Counted from the stretch's first letter, positions 1 through 12,244 are shown. The stretch: DNA of 64,000 nucleotides from Misgurnus anguillicaudatus (GCF_027580225.2 NC_073337.2:10675001-10739000); one strand, 5' to 3'. The notes: generated by a model not told the origin, from the sequence alone. Program-made: numbers and translations.

Positions 1-1220
1 TTACCAGTTATCCTGTGGCCACCTGTGTGATGATTAATTTTATACAACAGTTCTTTCTGGTTCTCGAATCTGATTGGCTAAGAGCTATGCGATATTGTAC
101 TGATAACGGCACAGTAACCGCTTCACCTTTCGTATCATTACGCCACCTAGTGAATGGAGGTCCTAAACAGGCTCATCTCTGAATGGAAAAACATAGACGC
201 CCTGTTTTTAAACACTCTCCGTGTGTCTCATTAGTTTACTAGCTCGTAAATCAGTCGGTGAATTCCAATCGGAAGTTATTATTCCGTCAAAGATCAGCGC
301 TCTTGGATGTTACGTTAAACTTAATGGGAGTAATGTCTTGTCACATCGTGTGGACACTTGGAAAGAGGAATGTAAACACTAATTTTTTCTGGAGCGATAT
401 CTCTTATCAGAACGCGAAAACACCGTGGAACTGCAGGTAAGCACCGCAGCTTTTAAATGTGGACATTGATCATTTTTTTAATTGCGACGTGACTATTAAA
501 ACATGTTATGAGATATCGCCACTGGTATATTTATAAGCAGCATGCAAAAACATCTCTCTGACACTTATAAAAAACAGTTTTATATAGTACTGACAAGAAC
601 AAAGAGTGCTCGTATCGCGTTAAGAGTAAATGGGAAACCAATAGTAACATTATATAAGTATAGTTTTATTAACTTTTACCTCGCGCCAAAACAATAACAA
701 CACAAGACACTAAATATGAATAAGAAAACAAGTAATAGTTTTATCATGACACCAAATACTGCTGAGTTGATCTCATTTTGACCATCAAAAACAAACAAGG
801 CGAATATCAGAGCCAGGGAATCCCTGTCAGAGATGTAGCCCAGAGAGGGCGGTGGTCAGCGGGTCGAGTGAACACTGACGTCCGCTCATGCTTTGGTTCT
901 CATACGTATCGAATCTCACTAAGCAAACGTTCAAACAGGCGCTATCTTTACTAATCGACTGTAGATTTAAATATAATACATATACATTCTCGACTGAACT
1001 AATCTTAAAACTACACTTTGTGACCAAGAAACGTTAATATAAAGAAACGCCCATCCGTCCATTGAGTTATTATGAGATTCAAAGCAGCCGAAAGTGTTAC
1101 CTGTCATTCTGGCAGCCCTCAAATCTGTGGCGGAAGAAGTAGTTCTCAAACAAAGAGGCTTTTCCGTTGTTGTTTTCTAGTTTTCATTTTTCAAACGTGT
1201 GCCGTCGAACTGTTGTATAA
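1..1220. other. no recognisable gene or repeat
   Basis: AT-rich sequence with only short chance open frames. No domain, terminal repeat or tandem array was recognised. Confidence 0.4.
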
Positions 1221-1348
1221 AAGCAATATCGCTCTCAGAGTCGTGCGACACAGCTCCACATCATCACGGCCGCGACCGCCTCCTCTGGCCTAATCACAGC
1301 CGTGATGATACAGAGCTATATCACACTCCTACTCGAGCGATATTGCTT
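1221..1348. repeat. imperfect long hairpin (inverted repeat), probable MITE-like element
   Basis: The outer arms AAGCAATATCGCTC (1221-1234) and GAGCGATATTGCTT (1335-1348) are perfect reverse complements. An inner pair, catcatcacggc (about 1259-1270) and gccgtgatgat (1299-1309), is also complementary, so the whole 128 bp can fold on itself. No target-site duplication was identified, so mobility is an inference. Confidence 0.6.
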
Positions 1349-4030
1349 AAATATTCATCATTTCCTAGTGAATTCCTGTTAATTACACTTTATTTAATTT
1401 TTTGCTAACATATTCATCAGGGTGTACTCATTTTACATCACCTCATTTGATTTAAATTAGTTATTTTTTGTATCCTAAAGATGGTCAGTGACTTTCACTC
1501 ATTTGTTAATAAAAATAAATGTTTAATAAAGCTGTTTTGTAAAAAAGAAAGCAAATTGGTCTCATATTTACTAACAAATGAAGACAAATCTTAATTTTCA
1601 AAGGGGGTGTACTCATTTACACTGTATGTCATTTTAAATAAAACTTTAAATAAATTGTTGGTAAATAGTATTTGTTTAATGTTTGATAAGATATGCTTTA
1701 TAAATACTGAAACTTAAGTCCAGAAAAAAGAAAACACAGAATTTGGGAAAAAATAAAACTGATTTTATAGGGCCCTACATAAACAGATGGTTCAATATAC
1801 TTCTCATATCCATAATGATGACATAATAGCTCATTTTGTAAATTCCTAATGTTTTTGAGAAAGGTTTTACTGTATTTTAATCACAGATTCAAATGTATTG
1901 ATTGTGTTGGGCAATATGATTCATATTTAATATTTTCAACTTTTTTTGTAAGATTCATCCCTGTACAGTTCCTCTGCACTGAATACTGTCCATTTAAAAC
2001 AGCTGAGGGGTAAATAAACAGAGCCGGTAAGCTGAACACATGCATCTGTCTGCCACAGTAACACATAAGTGTACTCTGCACTTTGCCTAGAAGCATAGAG
2101 AGTCTAAACAAACTCTATAACCAAATACTGTGTACGTACTGTAAATAGCCTTTTGTGCAGTTATTTTTTCAATGCCATAAATAGACTCACGAATAACGTT
2201 TTCATGTAGTTTTCAGAGGCCAAAATATCCAGGGGAGAACCGTGTGTGACGGTTAAAACATATAAACTCAAGGCAAATAAATAAATGCACAGGACACATG
2301 ACCAAACCTCACATGGAGCCATTACGACAGAAGTCTATTAATATAAGTATGTCCTGCGAAAAGTAAGCTCGCAAAGCCCTTATAGGCTTGTTAATTAAAA
2401 GTAAGATCGAGAGTAAAAATCCATATTTCCAGGTGGGCCAAAGAAAACCCTTGAAGGTCGTAGCAATTATTTCACAAATGAATGAGCGCAGTGTGGAAAT
2501 GGCAGCGAGTTCAAACAGAGACTTTTGCAAAACTTGGCACCGGACCGTATGACGTGACATGTCAAATAAATGTCTGCATAGTCCTCAGAACGCTCGTCCA
2601 CCTAAGAGAAGTGCACTTAGTTTTCAATTAAAAAGTCGACGCTCTGTGTTTTTCCTCGCTCTCTCCTCCCTCATAAGGAAAGCTTAGTGTTGTACTGTGT
2701 CTTGTTCTTTTTGGCCATTGACAGTGTAAAAGTGTCATACGCCGTGACTGTGTGCAGTGAGGACACGTGCCAGTGCCAGAAAGAAACAGTCACTGCGAAC
2801 AAACGTGCAACTGGTCCAGATAGACAACTGAGGCAACAGTTGATGCAAACAAGCTTGTTTGCTCTTTCTAAGGAGCATACAAGTGACTTCAGATATCTTT
2901 TAATAAATCACTTAATTCATTTCAAACATTTTATTTTCAGTTTAAATAAAATCTTTAACTGATTAATCTTTTTCTAACCATGCAGTTCACCATTTTTTAA
3001 ACTATCAACTTTCTCTGAATAATACATGACCGTCTCAGGACGCCGAGGGTCTTCTGGTGCTGGACGGCGGTATGGGCTCACCGCTGTGGCTGCGGTCCTC
3101 TTGTCCCTGCGGTTCAGCCAGTGTGGCCGCTGGAAAGTTTGGTTAACCAGGGGCGGTGTCTGCATCCCACAGCGCTCCAGAGAGCAGAGGTGTGGGCGAT
3201 TAATAGCCCTCTTTGTATTTGTTAATGTAGCTTGTTACGGTTCAGCCTTATATTGATGCTGTATATACAACTGGTATATGTGAAAGCTGTTTTTATTCAG
3301 TAAAAATCGCGTTTGCGGCAGGAAAAGTAAAAATAACATTTATGCACATACATGTCAGTTTTTCACACTTCTGACAAATGATATGGATTTTTTTCTGATT
3401 ATAATGAATAAGGTCAATTTTCTACATTGGGGCTGTTGTTCCAAGCAACCCTGTTTGGTCAAAAGCCATTCATTATCTAAATTGTAAAATGATTCCTTAC
3501 ATAATAATGTTGTTTTAATATTTATTTATTTATGGGTGAATGTAAAACTGTATTTATTTATGCATGGATGAATAATAAGAGCTCTCCACATGGTAATGAC
3601 ATATGGTAAGCCTCAAACACGATTGTTTCTCCCTTCTTATGTAAACCTTGTGCATGCATAACAGCTGAAAAACATGCTTAACATAACACCAACTGTGACA
3701 TTACAGTCGAGTACGCCCCAACATTAATTTACATATTAAGTTATGTACAATATTGTTACAATGCTAAAAACAAAGTTGTGACTGTTAAGTTAACGCTATA
3801 TGCTAGTTAATGCTTCATGCTATTATTTAGGCTAAAGTTCCACTATCGAAGTTACAGTTGTTTTGCAGGTCCATACTAAAAAACACAACAAACTTACCAC
3901 TCAGAAATGTCAATTTCCAAACTTTAAAGTCGCCATGAAACGGAAGTAGCGATGGCCTTATTTTCCCCGTGGTGACGTATATCCGAATGAAGCGGCTTTT
4001 GAAATGAAATAAGGCAGGGCTGGAATTGAA
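1349..4030. other. no gene supported
   Basis: Mostly AT-rich. A short motif, gtgtactcattt, occurs twice in the same orientation (near 1424 and 1607) and may be repeat debris. A GC-richer patch at about 3020-3215 has a short open frame reading DGGMGSPLWL but no further support as an exon. Nothing else was recognised. Confidence 0.35.
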
Positions 4031-4035
4031 TTTGT

Positions 4036-4763
4036 CCATCGAGATCTGATTGGATCGTTCACCGATGGTGTCTCGTTAGTGTTTTCCTTTAAATAGCTCG
4101 TTGTGCGCTCATTGTTATGGTTGGTCACAGTCCTGCTGCCTTGCCTTGTCCTGTCGGATGTTCTGTGTTTCTCTCTCTTCTCCGATCACAGGTTCGGTCC
4201 CCGGCATCCAGAAGCTTGTCAATGCCCGGAGTTCACACGCCTGTGGATCTACATGAACTTGACCTCGAATGAACTCTGCCTGTTTTCCCAGTACAGCTGG
4301 TTCGCTTCGTCTTTAGCCGGTACACCAGTCTCTTCCGGGTTTCAGCGGCTTTCTTCAGTTGTGTGTGTATCAAACTGTCTGTCATCTACCGTGAGTGGAT
4401 TTCTCCCCGGTCCATGACCACAGTGGATTACCAACTTCCCTGGTTCGTTTCACACTCACCTTCAGTCCAGTGGGTATCATAACCTCTGTCGTGTGGGGTG
4501 ATCGTGCTGTCTGTCATCAGCCGTGTGTGGATTTCTCTCCGGTCCAAGACCAGAGTGGATTATCAGTCTCCAGGTTCCGGCTCACTCTCACCTTCAGTCG
4601 CGTGTGTATCATACCATCTGTCGAGTCTCCATCCAGAGTGGGTTCGGCGGTGGTCGTCGTGTGTGGCTCTCCTGTGAACTGTGACTTTTGCTCTGTCTCA
4701 CCCTCTTTCTCTCTTCTCAATAAATTTGTGAACTTGCATTTGACTCTGAGACTTATTGTGACA
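4036..4763 (+). mobile_element. possible solo LTR (incomplete evidence)
   Basis: The stretch has the order expected of an LTR: a TATA-like TTTAAATAG at about 4089, a pyrimidine-rich leader, an AATAAA at about 4719 and a TGTGACA end near 4757-4763. The 3' edge is reasonable, but no matching TG start or target-site duplication was found, so the left boundary is a guess. The long open frames here come from the tandem repeat rather than from a recognised protein. It could instead be a unique promoter-like region. Confidence 0.3.
4354..4625. repeat. 132-bp tandem repeat, about 2 units
   Basis: The motif gtcatctaccgtg at 4381 recurs as gtcatcagccgtg at 4513, a spacing of 132 bp. The flanking phrase cttcagt...gtgtatca appears three times (about 4354, 4464 and 4592). 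Since 132 is divisible by three, the same frame stays open through the array, which explains the long but meaningless open frames here. Confidence 0.65.
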
Positions 4764-5365
4764 GGGTCGTGATGCTAATTGCTAATCACTGCGATCTTCT
4801 CAAACCGACCGACATCTCAAACAACCAATCACAGTTTGTTTTGTCTAGCGTCACGTTTCGGACTCCCCACAATAACGAGCCGGCTGGCAACAAGTCAGTT
4901 ATTGAAATAACCAGCCGCAAGCGAATAGCATCTAAATAAACAACATTACTCACCATAGAACAACGCTGTGCACTTCATCAACAGCCACACCAACAAGACG
5001 CTCCCAGTAAACATCTGTTTCAAGTATATCTCTCCCCTTTTTAACACCTAACGTTACCAGAAATTCAGGAGAACCAAACCTTTTGACTCCACTAACTGCC
5101 TCAAACAAGTTGGACATCTTTTACAGAGTCTATGCTGCAAACTTTGCATATTTTTGAGAATCCAATGTTTAGCTGATCATGATAACTGTTTTTTATTATC
5201 CACGTGAACACGACTGATTCTCTTTCTCAATGGAACGTCAGAGCTTTGTTTTCCAGGGACCTAAACTAATTGCAACACTCGCGTCTCCTGGAAATCCAGT
5301 TTATTTCAATCAATCAAAGACGACTTTGACATTCCCACAGGGTTTCCAGAAAAGTGTAAGAAAAA
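4764..5365. other. no recognisable feature
   Basis: No gene, terminal repeat or array was recognised between the LTR-like stretch and the first TGTCAC-family element. Confidence 0.4.
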
Positions 5366-6521
5366 TGTCACATGGTGACGATTTCTAAGGGGAAGTGTTC
5401 CCATCCGGACGGAAGAGCGGAAACACCGGAACTTCCGGTAAATGCCGCGAGACTAAATCAAGCCCGATTAAACGCAGGTGTGCGGAATAAACGTAGCGGT
5501 TGGGGATTGGAGGATGTGTGTAAGAGGAGACAGACAAATAGAGCTGCAGAAACACAAGAGAGGCGGTTGACTTTGGGCAGACACAGTTCCGCCTAGTGCG
5601 GTTAATTCGGGGAAGCTCCGTTCCGCCAAGAGCGGACCGAAAACACACTTACCTTTTGAAGAGCCCGAAGGCTCCGTTGATCAGGCGATCGCTGGGAAGC
5701 GAGCGGAGAGAGCGCGGAGCCGCAAGGAGGTGAAAGAAAGGCATTGCTGTGTTATTAAAGGAGCACCGAGTTCATTGTTGTTGGTGGTGGCAGCTGTGTT
5801 ATGCTGTTGGACCGTTCCGGGTTGCAGAGTAAAGACCTGGGTACAGTCACGCTGGCAGCGGTAGGAGACGACAGGTTACTGGAAACAAAGCAGAAGAAGA
5901 AACAGAGTCAGAGGCTGAGTAGTTGCTTTATATGAAGATTTCAAGAACAAATGGATTTATGTGTATCACTGCTGTGAGACCAGTGTGGGAGAGGAACGAC
6001 TCACCGTGTGTGTTGCTGAAAGAGCAGTCCTTTTGAATACAGGCGAAAAGGATCTCAACTGTGTGTAGGAAAAGAAGACAAACGGAGGGAATTGTGTAAC
6101 GACTGTGAGTATTCAGTACTTGATTCAGTGTGTACTGTAGAGTCAACTGTTCGATCTGTGTTGTGAGCCTCCAGTAAATAGGTTGACGGCCCTGCCACGG
6201 AACAGAGTGGTGGGAGAGCCGGGAGGAGACGATACTGGGGCCGTCGCAGCGACGTGCATATTACTGGCCCACACCGACAACGCCAACCGGTCCCCGGTTC
6301 AGCTCAAGGAAGACGGGCGGTGACCTTAATGTTCACAACGAGTGCTGTGGGTGAGTCTGTGTCTTTGCTGTGAGGATACACGTTGAAGTAGTGCAGTGTG
6401 ATGCTGTGTTTGTATTGTCAGTAGTCCCTGCCCTTCACTGAATTCGCCGTGGGAGAACGAAAGGCTGTGGAAGTCAGTAAACTAACCTATTGTATATGCT
6501 GTGTGTGCCCCCCCTGTATTT

Positions 6522-6813
6522 AAGCCTGCAGTAAGAGAGAACCTGAGTACCGTACCTGTGAAGTACTTACCATATGTTGTCACGAGCCAATGAGGTGAGA
6601 GTGAAAATCCCAGTGTTTGTCAAATAATCTTCTGTGCCACAACTAAAAGCCTGCAGAAGGAGAGAGCCTAAATATCTTACCTGTGAAGTACTTACCTTAT
6701 GTTGTCATGAGCCGACGAGGTGAGAGTGACAGTCCCAGTGTCTGCTAATAAATCCTCTGTGCCACAGCTAAAAGCCTGCAGAAGAAGAGAAAAATACCTG
6801 TGAAGTACTTACC
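6522..6813 (-). repeat. 125-bp tandem units with splice-site-like motifs
   Basis: The phrase gcctgca recurs at 6524, 6649 and 6774, a period of 125 bp, giving about 2.3 units. On the minus strand each unit reads pyrimidine tract-TTCTGCAG-GCTT...(about 80 nt)...GGTAAGTACTT, resembling an exon between an acceptor and a donor. The gaps from donor to the next acceptor are only about 37-45 nt, below the normal vertebrate intron minimum, so real splicing between adjacent units is doubtful. Confidence 0.7.
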
Positions 6814-6878
6814 CAGGGCATCCTAGTGTCCCCTCCCCCTGCCACGAAGGTCCAAGGACTGAGATTTTTTTGTTTTAA

Positions 6879-7318
6879 AGGGGCGGTGAATTTGTTGATT
6901 TTATTGTTTTATACTGTTGTCTGATGTCTACTTATGATGTTCGCATGGTTTTTACATTCAAAAACATCAAAAGCAATAAGTAATAGGCTATTTTGTAACA
7001 TGGATTAGTGGGGAAATTTGTCAATCTTTAAAGACATGTTTACTTACTGAGACACACGTGTGTCACGCGAAGCTGTGGGCGGGGCTACAAAAGTAGACGT
7101 GTCCTTTTGGTTATGGGGAGGTGTTTCAATTCTACTTTGACGTCATAGATTTCCGAATTTTAGACTGGAGTGTTTAGCTGGCTTGGTGCCAAAAACGGTT
7201 ATATTTCAGTAGCACGGACGTTTTCAGTTCTGAAACTTGCAGGATGTTCATTTAAGTATGATGACCTCTTATATAACAAATTATCAAGTTAAAATTGAGT
7301 TTTTGATTCACCGCTCCT
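6879..7318. mobile_element. TTAA-target MITE (AGGGGCGGTGAAT family), 440 bp
   Basis: Inverted termini AGGGGCGGTGAAT and ATTCACCGCTCCT (one mismatch) are flanked on both sides by TTAA (6875-6878, 7319-7322). This is the signature of Kolobok or piggyBac superfamily transposition; which of the two cannot be told from the ends. It lies inside TGTCAC copy 1, so it inserted later. No coding frame is seen. Confidence 0.8.
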
Positions 7319-7486
7319 TTAATATCATTCCCCCCCTCCCTTTATCTATCATTTTAGTATTTAAAAAAGTTGTTAAATTTTAATTCTTGTCTGTCTGGTC
7401 ATTCGGGCGTTTTGGGACCTCCTCGAGGTGGAAATAGGAGGAGCGTGACCCGCTACAGGGGCGGTCCGCTTCTCCGACCTGTGACA

Positions 7487-8118
7487 AAAACATCAGACGC
7501 TTAGCCAACAAACTGTGGGCGTGACGTCTGAGGCTGAAACTATCATGCGTGTAACTCACAGTAGCAGTAAAACAGCCGAAGAAGAAACAGTTTGTAGTGT
7601 ATGATTTGAGAAGATGTAGGTAAATGGACAGTGATTAATGCTTTAGCTTGAGTTTATTAAGTTGAGTTGACTCCTCAACTTACCCATCTTTTGTTTTTAC
7701 AAGTCATTAGCAGAAATCTGTATTAGGACCTGATGGGAGGGGTTCTAGCGGACCAGTCACAGAGCTTGTGGTCCGCGTTAAACGGATGTGTTGTTACAAT
7801 TTTGCAGAGGTGCATATCAGGCTATGCAAAGCTACGGCGTAGAACCTATATGACTAATAAATCACACTTAAAAAGGTCTGTTTACTAATGTGAGCTACTG
7901 ACATGAGCCTCAGGAGCCTAGCTGTGAAACAATCAGTCAGAGGAGAGCTCAACATTATTATTCATGCCCCTTTGAAATAGGGCAATAATAGACCATTTCA
8001 TTCTAATGGCAAATCCTATGGTTGTAAATGGACATTTAATATTGACACTTTAAATAGCCATATACCTTCTATGTAGATATTAGAGAACAATTTAACATAT
8101 TTCAATGATTTGGCACCT
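7487..8118. other. no gene supported
   Basis: Contains a short inverted motif (gcggaccagtcac...gtggtccgcg, about 7748-7777) and AT-rich sequence. Nothing else was recognised. Confidence 0.35.
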
Positions 8119-8122
8119 TTAA

Positions 8123-8679
8123 AGGGCACCTATTCCATTGCTAAAAACAATGTTATTTTGTGTATTTGGTATAATACAATGTGTTTGTGTGGTTTCTGGT
8201 TTAAAAACACATTCTTTTCCATATACCGTACATTTTTTTTAGCTCCAGATATCGCTCTCTTCCTGAAACGCACAGATTTTGTATAAAACTCATCGATTTG
8301 AAAAGCGTTGTGTCCCTGATTGGCCAGCTAATCTGTACATTGTGCCTGGCCTGAATATCTCTGACGTCAGCCGGAAGTGTGATACTCCTTACCATGTTTG
8401 AAGGATTCGGTCACAAGGTAATGCTAACCAGAGTTAACTTACAGGCTTAAAGCGAGTCCGAAGCGGGAGGATTTATGATAATGTCATTCTGATGAAGTAT
8501 ACTGTTGGCTACAATCCGTGTGTTTGTTGTAGTCCAAGAAAAGAGATTTCCGTGGGAGACGATAACTCGAGTCATCGTATACTTTGGGGTTTGTACCTTT
8601 TGCATATCGTTAACATGTACTTATACACATTTACACACAAAATGAATAAAAAAATCGTAAATTGGACAATAGCTGCCCT
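8123..8679. mobile_element. TTAA-target MITE (AGGGCACCTATT family), 557 bp
   Basis: Inverted termini AGGGCACCTATT and AATAGCTGCCCT are flanked by TTAA at 8119-8122 and 8680-8683. A truncated relative lies at about 20788-21100. No coding frame; the open frames inside are short. It belongs to the TTAA-target class (Kolobok or piggyBac type). Confidence 0.8.
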
Positions 8680-8778
8680 TTAAGACTGACGAAATTGTCA
8701 CGGCCGGGGCGGACCAGAGATAGCTAACAGGCCACGCCCCCCTCTACTTTCCACCTCGAGGAGGTTCCCAAGACCACC

Positions 8779-8838
8779 CCAATGACCAGACAGACGAGTA
8801 TACTACAATTAAAAGGTATCTTTATTAAATATTTAAAA
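8779..8838 (+). promoter_or_regulatory. putative CCAAT/TATA promoter of TGTCAC copy 2
   Basis: CCAAT at 8779-8783 is followed about 50 bp downstream by TATTTAAAA (8830-8838). Copy 3 keeps the same order (CCAATGACCAGACA, then TTTATTTAAATTA). This is a sequence-pattern inference that helps to set the sense strand; no transcript is known. Confidence 0.35.
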
Positions 8839-9105
8839 GGAAAGGGAAAAAGGGGGAAGGGCAGCTTAAAACAATCTTCTTTTCGCCTCCAGGGCGAGTT
8901 GGACCAGGGGACGGGGGCCAGGAGTCTCCTTCTGTGTTGTTCTTGAACTTGTGGCGCCCTCCGCTTCCTCCTGGAGGCAAAACAGGGAAAACACAATTAA
9001 TGTTGGTCCAGCACCGAGTCACAACTTATCTGACCGTTGTTTCTGTCTCTCTCGCCCTCAGGTCACTCCGTCTCGACTTCACTGAGCGCGGAGGATCCAC
9101 CACGA

Positions 9106-10225
9106 GGCGTGGCTGCAAACACCGGTAGGTTACTCACAACACTCTGAGCTTTTGGTTCACTCCAGTGCATACGTGGGGGCAGAGGTAAGGAGTTTTCACT
9201 CCGAACACTGTTTGGTCCTCTTCGGGGCGCTGCTGCGAACACAGGTAAGTTACACACTGCACAGGTGAGTTACTCACAACACTTGGGTCTTTGGTTCGCT
9301 CCAAAGCACTCGTGGAGACAGAGGTAATAGGTTCTCACTACTGACACTGTTGGGTCCTCTTCGAGGCGTTGCTGCAAACACAGGTAAGTTACACACTGCA
9401 CAGGTAGGTTACTCACAATACTTGGGCCTTTAGTTCACTCTAAGGCAGACGTGGAGACAGAGGTACAAGGTTCTCACTACTGACACTGTTTGGTCCTCTT
9501 CGAGGCGTTGCTACAAACACAGGTAAGTTACACTCTGCACAGGTAGGTTACTCACAACACTTGGGCCTTTGGTTCACTCCAAAGCATTCGTGGCGACAGA
9601 GGTAAAGGGTTCTCACTACCGACACTGTTTGGTCCTCTTCGAGGCGTTGCTGCAAACACAGGTAAGTTACACACTGCACAGGTAGGTTACTCACAACACT
9701 TGGGCCTTTGGTTCACTCCAAAGCATTCGTGGAGACAAAGGTAATGGGTTCTCACTACTGACACTGTTTGGTCCTCTTCGAGGCGTTGCTGCAAACACAG
9801 GTAAGTTACACACTGCACAGGTAGGTTACTCACAACACTTGGGCCTTTGGTTCACTCCAAAGCATTCGTGGCGACAGAGGTAAAGGGTTCTCACTACCGA
9901 CACTGTTTGGTCCTCTTCGAGGCGTTGCTGCAAACACAGGTAAGTTACACACTGCACAGGTAGGTTACTCACAACACTTGGGCCTTTGGTTCACTCCAAA
10001 GCATTCGTGGAGACAAAGGTAATGGGTTCTCACTACTGACACTGTTTGGTCCTCTTCGAGGCGTTGCTGCGAACACAGGTAAGTTACGCACTGCACAGGT
10101 AGGTTACTCACAACACTTGGGCCTTTGGTTCACTCGAAAGCATTCGTGCAGACAGAGGTAATGGGTTCTCACTACTGACACTGTTTGGTCCTCTTCGAGG
10201 CGTTGCTGCAAACACAGGTAAGTTA
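9106..10225 (+). repeat. 139-bp tandem array, about 8 units, with repeated GTAAGT motifs
   Basis: GGTAAGT recurs at 9243, 9383, 9522, 9661, 9800, 9939, 10078 and 10217: one spacing of 140 and six of 139. All but the last-context variants sit in ACACAG|GTAAGTTAC, a consensus 5' splice-site motif. Units alternate between gcgacagaggtaaagg and gagacaaaggtaatgg forms (about 9591, 9731, 9870, 10010), which shows a 278-bp dimer was itself duplicated. The first unit (from about 9106) is more diverged. Confidence 0.85.
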
Positions 10226-11172
10226 CACACTACACGGGTAGTGGTTGGTTTCTCTCCTCTGGCTCAGGCCTCAACGTGCTATTTCTTTGCACAATCTGCA
10301 CGGGGCCCGGGCGGCTTCGGTTACTGTAAAATAGAGCACACACACAGCAAGCTTAGTGAAACACACGATAAAAGTCACAACTCACCACAGCACTCTGCAC
10401 ACGCACTCCACGTGAAGTTAAGACTTGGCCGCCTAGGTCTCGGCTGCTCGAGAGGCGGGTTGGGCGTTGTACACGCCCGAAAGAGAGAAAAGAATTCACA
10501 GGTGAATATGTTCAACAACACCCCTTTATGTCTCCTGGTTACCTCTTCGGCTCACCTACGCGTTCAGTCTCCGCAGGGCCAGTAACCTTCAACACCCTCA
10601 CAAAGACACCAGTAACTCTTCTTCTAAATAGCGCATAGCATTTGCTTTGACTGTTACTCACACTTTGTTGTCAAAAAAAGTTTCCCCAATCATACATCCA
10701 ATAGCGTTGTGTGCTCTTCTCCACATCCAAATCACACGATAACTTCCTTACTCCAACGTCTCCAACCTCTCGTCTTCCCTAAGGGATCAATGTGAGTCAA
10801 CCCAGCCGATCTCCACCGTAGCAACAAGCGCAAGCAACGTATTCACAAAGTGCCACCAACAACAACATCTGACGTCTTCAAAGGTCTTTATATGCTCAAC
10901 CTTCTTTCCTTATCGGCCTATCAGCGATCGCTGTGTTAATCGCTCTCACCTGAATGATATCGGGCTTGATTTAGTGTTCGGGGAAACCCCGGGAATTCCG
11001 GTGTTTTGCATCAGTCGTCCGGGCGGAACCATCGCCGGGCGGAACCGATCTTGCACACTTTTGGTTCCGCCCTCACAGATCGTCACTTGGTGACAAAATC
11101 ACAAGATGGCTTCATTCAAGACAAAAACATTGGAATAAGGTTGACATGGACTGAGAAACCTATTCATTAATA

Positions 11173-11554
11173 GACCCTTTTACTGTTTGTATACAATGAT
11201 GACGTGGCAGCGTTTGCACGCGCAGTTTGGCAACGGAAGTATGGCAAGAATCAGCAGTGAAGCAACACAGAGAGAGAAAGTTATTTTAATAAGTTGACTT
11301 ATCAACTTTTTCAACACATTTACCAGATCTGTGTACTATAGTGGAGTGGATAGAAGATGTTAGCAGAAACATATATACGTATATTAGTATATTATAATAG
11401 TGCAAACAAACGCAACAACCAGACATGTTGATGCTGGGAAACCGTTTCAATAAACTTTGAGTTGCTAACACGTTAAAACCACTGGGGAACAACACCACTT
11501 CTGTTGCCAAAATGCGCGCGCAGGCTATTTGATCACGTGGGCTGTAAAAGGGTC
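11173..11554. mobile_element. MITE with 11-bp perfect inverted termini, TA-flanked
   Basis: GACCCTTTTAC (11173-11183) and GTAAAAGGGTC (11544-11554) are perfect inverted termini, each flanked by TA, as in Tc1/mariner-type insertion. It is 382 bp with no coding capacity. The superfamily is inferred only from the TA flank. Confidence 0.65.
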
Positions 11555-11556
11555 TA

Positions 11557-12240
11557 TATCTCTTAAGAAAGCTGGGGGGAAATTATGCTGGTTTCTTGGT
11601 CACTCAATTTCTGAAGGGAAGATTACATTACACATGTTCTTGGGTCAAAGAACAAAAACACATACTGTAGAAATGTTGATATCAATCATACAGATTTTTT
11701 TCTAAGTGAATGAAAGTTTAGCACTTGACTGTATTTAGCTGCAGTTTGCGATTTCATTATGTTACTCCAGTGTCATTACGGCACAGTGAGACACCACAAA
11801 TATTGACTGCATACAGTTGAGTTCCTCAGGTTACTTGACCACAAATCAAGGCAGAATCGTGTGAAGAGCCTGCGGCTGTAAAGGGCCAGGACTGATGTCT
11901 CACATTAAAGATTAACACCCTCCTGATGAGAAGCCAACCACTGGATACCTGCTGAAGAATGTTAACATCCACCCTCAATCCCTGTGGTCAGTGGCAGACG
12001 GGTCCCCAACATGGAAAATGTGATTTATTACTCAACTCATGTTGAGTTGTCAACCCATAAAGGTTGCAGTTAAGAGTACTGTAACAAAATACTTCCAAAG
12101 GGTAACCCAACAAGTTGCCAACCAGTACAAATCAATAAATGATAGGAGACACATTTAGCCACAAACAACCTTTACCTGTGGTTGACCCATAATACCAGTG
12201 TTCAAATGTTGAAGTTGCACTCTGTACATTTTTGATAGCA
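11557..12240. other. no recognisable feature
   Basis: Unassigned sequence between the TA-flanked MITE and the minisatellite. Confidence 0.35.
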
Positions 12241-12244
12241 TTAA

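Larger units (their letters stand above)
5366..7486 (-). mobile_element. TGTCAC-family element, copy 1 (about 2.1 kb, interrupted by a MITE)
   Basis: It begins TGTCAC (5366) and ends GTGACA (7486), flanked by AAAA on both sides (5362-5365, 7487-7490). It is homologous in reverse orientation to the copies at 8696 and 25306. Shared landmarks are a CCTCGAGG palindrome near the 3' end (about 7421), a GACCAGACAG-like block, and a GC-rich terminus with a ttccggt motif. I assign it to the minus strand because CCAAT/TATA-like motifs and GTAAGT donors lie on that strand of all three copies. It has no long coding frame. It could be a very long solo LTR or a non-autonomous DNA element. A 440-bp TTAA MITE sits inside at 6879-7318. 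Confidence 0.75.
8696..11095 (+). mobile_element. TGTCAC-family element, copy 2 (2.4 kb, with an expanded internal array)
   Basis: Runs from TGTCACGG (8696) to GTGACA (11095), with a perfect 4-bp duplication AAAT at 8692-8695 and 11096-11099. The first 170 bp match copy 3 (25306) closely: CCACCTCGAGGAGGTTCCCA, then CCAATGACCAGACA, then a TATA-like stretch and a purine-rich run. The last 150 bp hold the GGAATTCCGGTGT-type block and TTGGTTCCGCCC shared with copy 3. The centre is a 139-bp tandem array. No protein of recognisable family is encoded. Solo LTR and Ginger-like non-autonomous element remain the main alternatives. Confidence 0.8.

Noticed and set aside
3026..3256. GC-rich frame with LLVLDGGMGSPLWL as a methionine-synthase-like exon
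   Set aside because: Only a short phrase resembles the LDGGMGT motif; the following residues do not continue the family and no splice structure supports it.
4103..4772. Open frames of 104 and 125 codons as secreted protein genes
   Set aside because: The hydrophobic start is chance in pyrimidine-rich leader sequence and the rest follows the 132-bp tandem repeat.
9243..10223. 139-bp array as a CRISPR-like repeat
   Set aside because: Units are head-to-tail without unique spacers, lie in a vertebrate mobile element and have no associated genes.
5366..11095. TGTCAC copies 1 and 2 as the two ends of one large inverted-repeat transposon
   Set aside because: Each copy has its own two ends and its own 4-bp duplication (AAAA and AAAT), so they are separate insertions.
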